Source of the DNA: Apus apus
Taxonomy: Eukaryota > Chordata > Aves > Apodiformes > Apodidae
NCBI RefSeq assembly: GCF_020740795.1
Contig: NC_067282.1
Span: 143,268,858 to 143,332,857 of the forward strand
DNA length: 64,000 nucleotides
Reading direction: 5' to 3'
The notes below the pieces were generated by a model. The model searched no databases, had not been told where the DNA came from, and saw only the letters and a list, made by a program, of their open reading frames with translations. Below, in pieces: positions 47,691 to 59,886 of this stretch (position 1 is its first letter; each line of letters opens with the position of its first letter). A program made the position numbers and the translations under genes.

Positions 47691-50600
47691 AGCTCAAAAA
47701 CTGCTATGCCAACTGTTCATTGCATCTTTTAGCTGTGCTTTCCAAGGAAGATTTTTGTGACTATTACATTTTATTAGCAATGGTGTTTAATCTTGATATT
47801 TTTGGGTATTCAAGTGACTGAGAATTAAGCTGGCAAGAAACAAGGTACCAGAACAAATGTTGGAATAGTAATTTTTAAAAAGTCTCAGTTGAAGAGGAAG
47901 AGCATGTCTAATGATCCATTCCAGCAGATAAATGTTTATTCTGAACTCTGTGTAAGGATCCACCTAGCCCATCATGCCAGCTGATATTCTGATAGTGGGA
48001 ACACCTGCAGTGTTTAATCTTGGCCAAGTGTTGAGTACATTGCAAAGAGAGGCTGAGAGTGGTAAGTCACGACAAACAAGACCAAGAGCAAGAACTGAGC
48101 AGGAGCTGGATTGACAGCTAACAGGAGAACATGTTAGCAGGACAAAATGTGTAATAGTGTGTAGTGGGAAGCATAGCAGAAGACACTACAATGAGGAGTT
48201 AGTGATCCTGAGGCATATGCAACTGTGACTATGTCTTCCCAGCTGGTGCCCATAGGTAGCACTGAGTGTGCTGCTCCACTTAAGTGACCACTGACTGACC
48301 CATTCTCCTTTGGGCAGTGGTCCCAATCCATGTACAGATGTTACAATAGGGTGTACAGGTGATCCAGTTTGATGTTTTGACACATATGACCTGTCCTTTG
48401 TGGACATTTCTTATTCTTTGGACAACAGATTAATGGTTGTATTGTGAGGAAAAACACCAGTGTGAACAGTAATGGAATATGACAGCAGGCTTTGCTCTAT
48501 AATAAAGGCTTTGCTATAGAGCAAAGCTTTCCTGAGGCACTAAGAAGAATGACCAATAAAGTGCCCGTACAGCAACTCACCCAATCACTAACAGCAAACA
48601 CAGGATCATGAGCGATGTCATGGCTCTGGTGGACTGCCAGGGACACTGGGCATCCTGATCATCTGGCAGCCGCATCCAATTGTACATACATGCCTTTTGA
48701 ATGTAAGAGTCCTGCTGTCCTACAACTCCACCAGTGGCAGTGTGATTGGAAAGTTTTACCTCACGTGGGTAGTGTGGGCAGCATCCTGCTTGCACTGCAG
48801 ATGTTGTTCAAGATGCAGGATATCTGGTGGCAGGCTGTCAGCAGGCTGTCTGCACTAACAATGTCAGCCAAGGGACAAGGTGTTAGGAGAAAGGATGTTA
48901 AAGGCTTTAAAAGCACTGCAGATGATGAGATATTGTGAACTTCACCACAGTTGGGAATTCTGCACAGGGTCCCATGGCCACCCTGAAGAGGTCTCAAATG
49001 CTGACACACTTTTGGCCTTTCTAGTGTGAGAAATATGTAAGACTGACCCATTACTCTTAGTTTCTAATTATTAAAGAAATTTCATTTAACCACACATACT
49101 TGTGAGCTGCCTATTTTATGGAGATCTGGAAAGAACCTATAGAGACTGCGAATATACAAACATATATGGCATGATCCTTTAATAGCCTAAGCATTTGGTA
49201 ACATAATTACTATAAACTTTTTAAAGTCTAGCAACATATAATTGTTAGAAATAAGATCACAAGTTCTCCTAACCTATTAAGATGTGCAGGACCTCCAGTG
49301 CTGTCCCTAGGTTCCATGTTTCTGGCACAGTGGCTCCCAGAATGTCATGTCTGGCATGTTAAAGTGCTCTAGTAGACAATATTTGCTTCCATGTCAGTTG
49401 TGCCTGAGATACTGATCTGCTGCTGCTGCTCTGACTCTGTAGTTTACGAATTGACTTTTTATTTCCTCTGAGTTTCTGTGAGCATCTTTTTACTTCCTTA
49501 TTTTATGCAGACTGATGCTCTCCGGTGAATCACGGTCTGTGAGACTGATCTAGAGATGGCCAGTGCCATTCTATCCAATACTGTATTCTTTATGCAGCTA
49601 ACTTAACCATTACATTGTTTACCATATAGCTGCCAAATGCTGAATGCATTCTTGCTAAATCAGTGGCTGACTTCTTGTCTGAACACAAAAATTCTCTGTA
49701 TACTTGTGCTGGGTTGACAATTTTCTTACTGTACCATCTCACTGCATGGGTTCCCATAACGACAAGCCTGTGATCTCTTATTGCCTTTAAATTTCCTTCT
49801 ACAGAACAAGACTTGAAACTGCTGGAAAGGGATATTCCAATCTCATAATGAATTGATCTGACTGGCAGCCTGTGCTGACATCTGAGTAAAGAACACTCTT
49901 AGGAGCCGAGGTCATTAGGGAGCTGACACCAAGCACAGGCAGAGAGTGGGAGGTGGAATTGTTACATGCTGGAGCCAAGTTGCTGCTGACACTGAGCTGG
50001 GTCAGACAGAGCGTGTCAGATTCCCCTAAGCTCAACTGCACCATCTGGTCAGAGTGGTAGATGGGGCTGGTCTCAGGTGATGGGATCTGTGTTTGTGTGT
50101 GTGAGAAGCTTTCCTTAGCACAGCCTATCTATTGCTAGATCTGTTGAACAAATCAAACTTGTCAGTCATCTTGTTTGGTGTTCCTTTCCTCCTGAGAACT
50201 AGGAACTCAGTATTTTGTTTTACAAAGTTAACAATTATCAGGCTTCTCTGCTCCCTATTCACAAAGATTTGTGTCTAGCTTTTATAAGATTAATTTTATT
50301 TGATTAAAACTTGTTTTCCAAAATCATTGCTACATTTCATTTTTTAAGACAGAGGTCATGATTCTGGAAGTCTCTTTAGGTAAAACTGAAGAGATCAGAA
50401 CTGTAGCTATAAAACAACATTTTCATCCATTGTGATAGTCCCAATGTATCATAATCCAGTGTTGCACATACAGTGCAACAAAGCCTCAGGAGCTGGTTAC
50501 TAGGTCCTACACAAACATCTGTGATTTATTTTCTTTAGTGATAACAAGATAATAGATGTGGAGAACCAGCTCGGCAATTTGGGACCTCTGCAAGGCAAGG

Positions 50601-51077
50601 TCATCCAAAGGACAAGTGATGCAGCAAGGCCCATCACCAGATAGATGGTAAGGGAGCTGGATGATATATACCTTGAATAACGGGATGACTATTCTATTAG
50701 CTCTTGGATAATGTACTCTGTTAGCTTCTGACTCTGTCCAGGATACTTGTATAATGAATTAATGGACACTTAGAGAATAATATATCTTGTAAATAATATT
50801 TGTGGTTGGCAAAAACAAGTGATAATAATAATTTCATGTGGTTTTGTATAATAATAGTCTATTATATCTTGTTTTGTATGATTAAATTTACCATGATGTC
50901 ATATTGTTTGTATGCTATATGAGAAGCACTGATTAGTGATTAAAGTTAGTCCTATTACCACGAGTATGTAACTCGCCCAGCCTCGCCTCTTTTGTTTGCT
51001 TCACTGTGTACGCGGCAAATACTTGCAAACAAAACATTGAAGGATGCCAGAGAGATTGATTCTGCATATCTGGTTCT
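47691..51077. other. Intergenic DNA, nothing recognised
   Basis: AT-rich sequence. Short open frames overlap on both strands. I see no exon, RNA gene or clear transposon, though degraded retroviral DNA would be easy to miss. Confidence 0.45.
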
Positions 51078-51082
51078 GGCAC

Positions 51083-51616
51083 TGTGAAATGTGTTCACCA
51101 GATTCGTGTTAAAGTGGAACAATGTTAGAGTCACAGGGTGAAGAATAATGCTTTGTCTATAGTGTTGCATACTTTTGTACACAGTAAATTTTTAATCTTT
51201 GCTTGTGCTGCCTGTTTTTGTATAGTGTAACAAAATTTTAATCTTTTCCTTGCATTGCATGTTGCTCTTGTATTGTGTATCTTCTGCTTGCATTGCATGT
51301 CATTTTCGTATTGTGTAGCAGACATTGGGCAAACATCTTAAAGTTATTTTTTTAGCATAGACCGGCTTTGTTGCTAACCATGAGAATGTTATAAAGCAGA
51401 TTCTTGGAAATAATTAACATAAGCTGACCCTTTTCTCGAAATAATAACGAATATGTATCAGTTGAGAAGATATAAGTCAAATACTGAAACTCTTTGGTGC
51501 GCGTCTTGGTGGAGCAGAGACTCCCGGTGTGCCCAGCGCTGTTTGCTTGCTTCCTTTTGCTTAATAAATTGTAGATTTGAATTAAAATCCCATTTGGGAC
51601 TGAGTCATTTATCACA
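51083..51616 (+). mobile_element. Solo LTR with 5-bp target-site duplication
   Basis: 534 bp from TGTGAAATGTG to ATTTATCACA, flanked by GGCAC on both sides (51078-51082 and 51617-51621). Contains the CCCAGCGCTG block at 51532-51541 followed by a TTAATAAATT signal. No internal retroviral sequence adjoins it. It is closely related to the inverted LTR at 41047-41615. Confidence 0.93.
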
Positions 51617-51621
51617 GGCAC

Positions 51622-53359
51622 CCACAGAACTAGTTTGTTTTGTTGCAGCCTTGTACACCATCTAAAGATCTAGCTGTTTCCATTGGTTGTTATGCAGCTA
51701 TTCTTGTTCAAAAGTCATGTGGCTGATTTTCCAACAGGCAGTTCCTTCTTTTCTTATGTGTTCTTCAGAATGCCCTTTTCTGATAACATAAACACTGTGT
51801 CCCGGATGTGGCATCTTGACAACCTCTGCACATGCTGCTCATGCATAGCATCCTTGTTCTAGGGTGAGTGAATACGTTGTGCACACATTCTTGTCCAAGA
51901 TTAATGACAATTTTTTTCAACAAAACAATGATTCCTTAAGAGAATATATCTATATACACAACACTTTTGCATTATACTTATGATTATTTGTCTAATTATG
52001 GCACTGTTACTGCCACGTTGATCTATCAGGTTTACTTAAACAGATTTAATTCCCTTCAGGTTATGACACCAGTTGGACCTACATTGAAGTGAGTAAATCT
52101 TACTTCACTTGCACTTCAGAACTCAGTTTAGTACTTAAGGAGCCTGGAGGTCATAGAACTGTAAAAAGAAGAGGTTGACAGAAGGATTTAAATATCAGTA
52201 AAATTATTTTATCATTTCAGCTGTGTTTTGCTTGGCAGCAGTTTTTTGTTTTGTTTTGGTTTGGTGTTTTCCCCACACTTAGTGATAAGCATTATGGCTT
52301 AGTTCTCCAGGGACAAGAGATTATGTGCTTCTCTTAGTGAGTACTTTATTTGCAATGCTTTTGAACATATTTGCTATATTGAAGAAGATACCAGAGTGTG
52401 TTTCCAAAAATGTCATCTACATGAACAGCCCTAGCAGTTGTGTTCCTTAGTAAGCAATCAAAAATTCCCTTTGTTTTTCCTTTCTCAAAACAAATGGTGC
52501 TGTGTAAAAAGCTACTGCTTCATCTCTCTCTCTCCTATCTAAGAGATAAGAAGAAGCAGAAAAGGAAGGGAGACTGCCTTAATCATAAAAAATGCCTGTT
52601 TGAGTTTAGAAATATTTAGGAGTAGTGATAGATGATTGGCATTTTTCAGAGTTGCATTTTTAACCTGATAAAAATTTGACAGCTTTCCACACTAACGTTA
52701 TCTATTCTTACCCACAATTCATTGTCTCATATGAGGAAAGAATTTACCACAGTACTTGGGGTGCTGTGCATGAATCCATGAACACTGGTGCTGCAGTTTG
52801 TTGGGCGCTGAGAAGTGCTTATTGTAGCAAAAACTGAATGTGCCATCTGTGAGTTGCCTGGGAGCCTTGTCACTCTACATGCAGGAATCCTGTGGTAAAT
52901 ATCCCATGACTCCTTTCTCCCTGTCTTATGGCCATCTTCTTAAGAGCTGACAGCACTTTAGCAATGTGGAAGCACCAGCTAAGTCTGTGTTTCCCAATAG
53001 TTATAAAGAACACACATTTCCCTCTAGTTTTCTCATCCCGCCTTCAAGCTCCTGGTTTCTGTCAATCTTCCCATGGAAAGGAGCAAGAAGAAAGCAGTTA
53101 TGGTTTTTCATGCAGATACTCTACGTTATGCTGCAAATCTTTAGCCAGGGGACCCAGCAAGTAGAGTAGTGTGGAAAATAACCAGGCTTGCTGTGTTGAA
53201 ATGCAGAACCAGCATAAAATAGTGGAAAACTGCTATATCAGGAGGTGCAAGGGCATGAGTTAGGCAATGTGTGTGTCTAGCACCAAACAGGCGTGGACGC
53301 TTGTGGTCAAATGCTTAGCACAATCAAAGCCCAATAGCTATGGCGGCTGAGTGACACCT
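51622..53359. other. Intergenic DNA, nothing recognised
   Basis: No gene or clear repeat seen apart from a T/G-rich tract near 52243-52272. Confidence 0.5.
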
Positions 53360-53450
53360 GAGCCTGCAAGGTGGCTGAGGAAGGCCCTCTCGTTGAGTCA
53401 TGGGGTTCAGAAAGGACCCCTTTGCTTTCTAAACTCCTTCTCAGAGAGGT
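53360..53450 (-). repeat. Left arm of an inverted LTR-fragment repeat
   Basis: About 90 bp (CTGCAAGGTGGCTGAGGAAGG ... CTCCTTCTCAGAGAGG) that matches the reverse complement of 54274-54363. Part of the dispersed block also found near 41640. Confidence 0.85.
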
Positions 53451-54273
53451 GTCTAGGGTTGTCTGGATTACCCAGGCTTGGTCAGTGGTTTATGTCTGAA
53501 GGATTATATATGTAGACTCTTTTTAAAAAGAGTCAACATTTGCCTGTTTCAGAGCCCCACCAAGCACGTGCAGTGAGACAGCTTTGCAAAGTTGTAAAGA
53601 TAGGTAATTTATTAAGGTGACAGATATAACAAGATCAGAATTACTTAGCACTAAACGTCTCAAAGCTAGCTAAATGATTAGTTAAACTGTAGTAACAATT
53701 CACTAGAGTATCATCCGTAAAGTACTGGAGGAGCAGCTTCTTATCAAGGAGGCATTTCTGCCTGGGGTGGAGAGATACAGGACCATCAAACAATCCAGGA
53801 ATAGTTGGAATCTCTTCCTCAAAAACTAAGGATTCTAAAGGCTAATTTATACTCCTTGACAAAGTGGGACTCTGTTGTACTTTGTGTGGTGATTGACTCC
53901 TAGCAGGCTAATGGTGCTATTAATCAAGACAAGAGGGAGGAAGTAGAACCAACACTTGCCACAGATGTGGACTCCTTAACACAATGGCACAACTCTGGCA
54001 ATCAGTCTGTGCCTCTGGCTATTGTTGACACAACAGTCTGGCTACAGAACCTCCTCCCTATCTCAGCCATTGCATTTATTACCTGAGTCATTAAAATTTT
54101 CAAACTGCCAGGTTGTAAAGAACTTCAAACACTGGAACTGGGTCTTGGCTTAGATAAGCAAGTTGTTCTTCCCTCCCTCCCTGCTCATCATTGGGAAGAG
54201 ACAAGCATACTAAGTTAGCCTGCTTTCCTATCCCAAAGCTTATACAAGAGAAGCTAGACAACTTCCCACAACT
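53451..54273. mobile_element. Spacer of the inverted repeat, probable degraded LTR
   Basis: AT-rich; GGTAATTTATTAAGGTG near 53610 would be a TTAATAAATT polyadenylation-like signal on the minus strand. No coding remnants. Confidence 0.4.
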
Positions 54274-54363
54274 CCTCTCTGAGAAGGAGTTCAGAAAGCA
54301 ATGGGGTCCTTTCTGAACCTCGTGACTCAGCAGAAGGGCCTTCCTCAGCCACCTTGCAGACTC
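54274..54363 (+). repeat. Right arm of an inverted LTR-fragment repeat
   Basis: Reverse-complement partner of 53360-53450, differing at roughly one base in eight by eye. Confidence 0.85.
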
Positions 54364-56689
54364 ATATTCTTAACACAACAAGTAGGACTGCGAGGGTGAA
54401 AAAGGTAACAAGATTGCAGTGATGACCTGGGTTCTTAAAAACAGCTGCAGTCTTAGTTCCCTCTTCTGGGTCTGATAAGCAAGTGAGGGGTTTTGAGAGA
54501 TGAGCTGTAGTCACTCCATAGCAGCTTCAGAGCTTTAGGATGACAGATGGAATGACACGGACATCTCTGCATGGGAAACTGCAGTTTTCAGACACAGCTA
54601 ATGCACCATGTGTGCTGGGTGCCTTGGATACCTCATTGTAAAGGGTGAAATATTTTCCTGTCATGGAATAAAATTCACAGATAAGCACATCTGGCTAAAT
54701 AGCCTGTAGCAAAGAAGATGCATTTAGATATCCCTAAGTAGTTTTCAACTGATTATTTCTTTACAATTGGCAGACTTGTATTACACTACAGATTACATCT
54801 TACTCATCTATCATACTCAGCTTGAAGCCTTCAGAATGGCCTCCATATTTTTATACTACAGATCTTGTGACTGTTCACTATCTACATATTACAATATTTT
54901 TCTTACAGTGACTTTTAGCCCATGGCATGTACTAAACAATTTATAATTTCCCATGGAAGTTCAGATTTTTCTTGAAAACAACCTGAGCTCTTCAGAGTGA
55001 TGCAGCCGGTTTAGCATGTTCAACTAAGTGCTTTGAGGTCATGCAGAGTGGCCTCACAGCATAATTTCTTTTAAAAAATAACATTTACAATGCTTCCATG
55101 GATAGTTTATCACAGTTCTAGTTAATGAAAATCGCATGGCTGCAGCTGTGTTGGCCTGATGAATCAGTAAGACAGTCTTTACCCTTAGAAACATCATTGT
55201 ATTGCAGTGCATGAACTAATCAGAGTGGGCAGGTAAGTTTTATTTTTGTAATATAAAATACAAAATGGTCATCCTGTGCCTAATTACTTCCTATGAGCCT
55301 ACAATTGCTCTCTTCATATTCTAATCTGATCCATCATCACTTCTAATAATGTCTTCTTAGCTCCACATTCTCTCTGGTCCAGGCAAAATTACATTGGTCC
55401 TGGGTACACTACACCACTGAATCCACAGTCATGACTTAGACTGTAACTCAGCTGGGGAGTTATTTCAAAAAGCAAGAACTGTTATATGCCCTTTTCCCTT
55501 TAGAAAAAGAAAAATGTTGATTACAGTTCCCTGTAATCTCCAGGAAAGGTCATGTGATATGAAGATTGAAAGAAGGCAACCTAAAAATGTCAAGTTCTTT
55601 CCAAAAGTACCTGCTTCTTTATTATTGCAATATACAGTTGTTGTCAGTTGTATTGAAAGCTTATATATATATTTAAGTCTCAAATGGGGGAATTGTTATC
55701 AGTTATTGATTGACATGAGTAAAAGAAAAAAATCACATTTGGGAAAAATCACATAAAAGAGAACATAAGGGACATACAGAATAAAAACAAGGCCTAGATA
55801 ACAGGGAAACAGTAAGAGGTAGACAAAACCAGATTCCAGAGAAAAACACTCCCCAAGTAGTCAACAGCCTGGCCTTGAGACAGGTCTGCAGGACACCTGC
55901 AGGACAGATGAAAGAGATGGAAAGGAGCACTCCCCACAGCTTATCTTGGTTACAGCCTTGAGCACTGGGGAAAAACAACTGAGTAATTGAAATCACCATA
56001 TTAATATATTAATGAGCCATTAGCATACTAACTTCACACCCACAGGCTAGAGGGACCCCTACTAACAACAAGCCCTTTACTCTTTGAGCATCTGTGGTGA
56101 AATTCCTGAGCATTGCCACTTTAAATGGAAGCGAGGAATGAGTTGACCAGTTGTGTTTGCCAGTGATTGAATAATGTTAGAGATAAAGCTCTTTCTAACA
56201 TTTTTAGGTATAAAAGTAGCACTTGTGTTTCAGGAAACTGAGCTTGCTTTGTGGAATACCTTTGTGGGCTACCTTTTCTTCAAAGAACTGAATATTAAAG
56301 CAAATATCTCGACTGTGTGTGGATTGGGTCCTTGCACTGCAGGTGATGGACCCCACTTATGGCACAACACAAGGATACAGATACAGTATTGGTCTGCTAG
56401 AGTAGTAGATATTTACCTCTGAGACAATATCTGTTCATAGAGATTTTGGAAGAGACTCCATTTTACATTGACTTGGAGAAGCTGAACACACATATAGGTT
56501 TATTTGATTTATAACATAGAGATTTGGAGTAAAAATACTAAGATTGCTGTGAATGAATTATGAATGAAACATTTGCATGTGAAAGCAGCAGGAAAAACAA
56601 TAGAGGGTGGGTTACCAGGGCCTTGTGTTGATCCCTAAGGAGGGAGGTAACTAAGCAATAAAACTGGTAAGTACTAAGGGGCACGCTAT
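54364..56689. other. Intergenic DNA, nothing recognised
   Basis: AT-rich, short overlapping open frames only, with a small TA run near 55663-55674. Confidence 0.5.
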
Positions 56690-57240
56690 TGAAACAAAAT
56701 TCATTCGGAGCTTCCACACCCTCTTGCTTTCTAACACTCCTCACTGAAGTAAGAGGCTAGGTGTGGCTAGGTAAGAATTCTGAAACAGAAACCCAGTAAC
56801 AACAAGCTGTTATTGAGCAGGCATTCTTTATTGGCAGCTCTGGGCAACACTGGGGATATCTCCCCCATCAGTGCTCCAACAAGTTAGCAAAACACCCCAA
56901 CTAATATACACCAAAAGTCTGCATATTCAGTTTTATGCCAATGAGCTCCCAGAATTATTTTACATAGTAATTTTATTTCCTGGAACTAGTTGTAATATTT
57001 ACTTTGTAATTGTGCATGCTCAAGGGTCTCCTGTGGAGGTCTTTGTTGGTTCTAGTCCTTTGTATTCTTCCTGTCTCCAGCTGGTCTCAACCAATTTCCA
57101 ACTGTTTTGTTATCTATTTACATGTAAAAGGCCTGAAGATTGTCCAGGTGGGTCCAGAATCAACATGACCATAGGATGGAATGTTGACTTGATGTTATCA
57201 CAACCTGCAGAATTCTTGGCATAACTGACTGACAGTTTCA
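56690..57240 (-). mobile_element. LTR, minus orientation (group shared with 39260)
   Basis: On the minus strand it starts TGAAACTGTCAG and ends TTTTGTTTCA, matching inverted hexamers. It shares CTTGCTTTCTAAC, CTCACTGAAG and AGGCTAGGTGTGGCTAGG-type blocks with 39260-39859. AATAAAG on the minus strand (about 56828-56834) confirms the orientation. No primer-binding site or internal region adjoins it, so it looks solo; no clear target duplication. Confidence 0.75.
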
Positions 57241-58939
57241 CAAAGCACATTATTTTAAAAGTAACCCATTCAGCTAACTTAGTACAGCAAATTCATAATT
57301 TTAGTAAATTTCTATTAGGCTTAATTCCACATTTCTATTAAATCTATTAACAAGTGTTCTATAACTACCACTGTTTGCATCACACCCAAAGTGCTGCACT
57401 CCAACATGGCCATGACACACTTGATTTATCAGCAGTTGATCTGCAGTGTCAAGGCCCTGAGGACACTAACAACCCTTAATAGACCTGATCAGCCTCACTT
57501 GAGCCCTCCTCCCCACAGCATGGGCTCAGGAAATCAAAGCTGAGCCCTGAGCTTTTCCTCCATTTTGAACCTTTGTTAGAGGAGTTCTGATCTTCAGCCC
57601 AGCTAGAGGTGTGTGTATGTCTAGCTGTGGAGACTCTTGATTTAGCCTTCAGCCTGTGGACTGGCTTAACCCTGAATCTATATCATTACCATTATACTGT
57701 CATGCTCTGCACTCTTGGTTGGACTCGGCTGTCATCTCTAGGTCTGACCTTCTTACCTTGCTCAGGTGCTGCAGGCCTGGGCCCTGGCAGGTGAGGGCTA
57801 TGAACTGCTGGCTGTAGGATCCCTCTTGGCTTCTGGGTTACTGTCTTCTAGGGAAGTGACCTGGCTCTTGCTGCTTCCTGATATGCAATATGGCAGCAAG
57901 AGGATAGCAAGAAGTTTACAGCATGCTGCACTGTACTCTTCCTTTTAGACCAACATGAAGACAAGCTATAGCCCTGCTATTTTTATTTTTGTCAGGATAG
58001 GCCTGACAAAATAGGAAGAAAAAAATGCCAGGTAGCAACTTTACCGAAGGCCTAAGGTTGCTGAAGGAAGCAAGTTTCCAAGGCAATTAACTGCTCTTGC
58101 TAGAATTACTGCTGACTCCTACAGGATCCGTGCAAAAAGTAACTAAAACTCCTGTTGTGATCAATCAAGAGGAGCCTAGGAGTTGAGAAGACTCAGTAGC
58201 TGTTTTGTGTCCTTCAGGTGACATGCATGTGATCCTGGTGAGTCCACTCTGATACATACATCTTTGGTGCTTGAAGTATGAAAGAATGGGTAGAAATGAA
58301 ATAACTTTTGAAGTAAAAGCACCTTCCCATTCCTTAAGGTGTCTTGGCAAGTTTAGTTACACTTATTTCCTGTATTAAGAGCTTATAACTGTTGGGCACT
58401 ATATTTGATAAATCATTTCAGTACCTGGACATTTCCATAAGTTAAGAATAGAACAGCAATGTGTACCATAATTAATCAAGCAATTCTTGAACATCTACTT
58501 CTGGGTGAGCTCTTTTAGACTGGCTTGCACTGACTTCCAGTTACTGATGGTTAAAAGGCGTGGCATGTGCATTACCTCTGATGCCAAAGGGTTTCTCAGC
58601 TTAACAGTCACTAACTGTTCCTGCTTTCTGGTACATTAGCCTGTATGAATTACAAGATATTCTTTCCATGCTAGCAAGCATAGTGTTTCTCTTAGGACAC
58701 AGTTTCCTCTTCTGTTAGCCAGTGTCTGATTGGTGAACTCTTGTCACTTGAAACTGGACTTGATGCATGTCAGTAAGAAAGCAGACCTTGTGCCTTGCTT
58801 TCTTTCCCTTCAAAGGATGAAAGTAAGATATTAATATACTAATCTGGTTTGAGCGATGGTAGGCCCAAATCACAGATAATGGGCAGGTAAGAGGAAGATG
58901 GCTTGGACAGCTTCCCTTTCAGAGCTGGAGTTAAGGTGG
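57241..58939. other. Intergenic DNA, nothing recognised
   Basis: No exon or clear repeat recognised between the minus LTR and the provirus. Confidence 0.5.
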
Positions 58940-59503
58940 TGTTAGAAACAGATAATGTGTATTAAACTATTAATAAACTAAAAACTTTGTAACACCCCGA
59001 TATTGTGGTTAGAAAAAAAGGAAGTACTAACAGAAAAACACCCATGTGAAACTGCCAAGCTTTGCACAATGTATGCTTTGCCACCGCCAAGTATGTATTA
59101 TTAAACTGCCAAGCTTTGCACAATGTATGCTTTGCCACCGCCAAGTATGTATTATTCAGCAAAATGCTATGAAACCGTACCATATATGGGAAAGGACTAA
59201 AGGAGTTCATGAAGAGGACACAAGAGGAAGAGTACTTACTTCATCCCAACGATTTCCAGGAGGCAGAAAAGGACCCCCTAGCAATAAATCGTACATGCGC
59301 AGAGTACAACACGGAGGGAAAGCAGAAGTACACGAATACGGAAGAAGAAGAGCATAAAAGACTGGTGATTTGGTTTAAGCGTGTGGCAGTGGTGGAGCGC
59401 AGACTCCCCTGTCACCCAGCGCTGCTTTTGCTCGCTTTCTACTTGCCATGAATTAATAAAACCTTGAATATTACTCAGTTGATTTAACGAGTAATTTTTA
59501 ACA
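58940..59503 (+). mobile_element. 5' LTR of a young-looking ERV provirus
   Basis: About 564 bp from TGTTAGAAA to TTTTTAACA; these ends form an inverted repeat, which is why I place the start here. It contains an exact 54-bp tandem duplication in U3, a TATA-like CATAAAAG at 59353-59360, the CCCAGCGCTG block at 59415-59424 and AATAAA at 59455-59460, then a short U5. The end is fixed by the primer-binding site three bases downstream; the start would be confirmed by the 3' LTR, which lies outside the window. Confidence 0.85.
59049..59156 (+). repeat. Exact 54-bp tandem duplication in U3 (enhancer-type)
   Basis: Copies at 59049-59102 and 59103-59156 read the same at every base. Each contains TTTGCACAAT, a good match to a C/EBP binding site, and a GCCACCGCCAAG segment. 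U3 enhancer duplications are common in replicating gammaretroviruses. Confidence 0.95.
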
Positions 59504-59506
59504 AAT

Positions 59507-59524
59507 TGGTGCCGTGACTCGGAT
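59507..59524 (+). other. Primer-binding site, tRNA-His
   Basis: TGGTGCCGTGACTCGGAT is complementary to the 3' end of vertebrate tRNA-His. It follows the LTR after a three-base AAT spacer. Confidence 0.93.
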
Positions 59525-59886
59525 GGGAAATTAGTGCTCTACCATCCCCTGGGGAGGCGCCCTGAGTGTTTCTCGGCCCCCGGGGTCAGTGGACCACTTT
59601 CGCCCACTTCGACGAACCTAAATTCTAGAAAACGAGCAATTGAGACCGGTAATGATCCCTTAATATTTGGTGCACTAAAGTCCGGACGAAGACGCAGGAT
59701 TGCGTAAGTATAAAAAGGTGTTCCGTTCGGGCGGGATCGGGATTCCTGGAATATAACGACTGAGAGGTTCGACATACTGAACCAAGTGAGTGCGGACCCT
59801 TTAGTACTACGTTTCCCAACTCCCGCGAGGGACTGGGCTAGGAACGAGGGGAGCGAGAGTGAGTGTGTGTGACGATATTCCAGAAG
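59525..59886 (+). other. Retroviral 5' leader
   Basis: Untranslated region between the primer-binding site and gag, expected to hold the packaging signal and the major splice donor. CCGGTAATG near 59645 is one possible donor. No ATG-started frame of note. Confidence 0.7.

Noticed and set aside
58957-59045. Alternative LTR starts (TGTGTATT near 58957 or TGTGAAAC at 59045)
   Set aside because: TGTTAGAAA at 58940 pairs better as an inverted repeat with the TTTTTAACA end; the alternatives do not.
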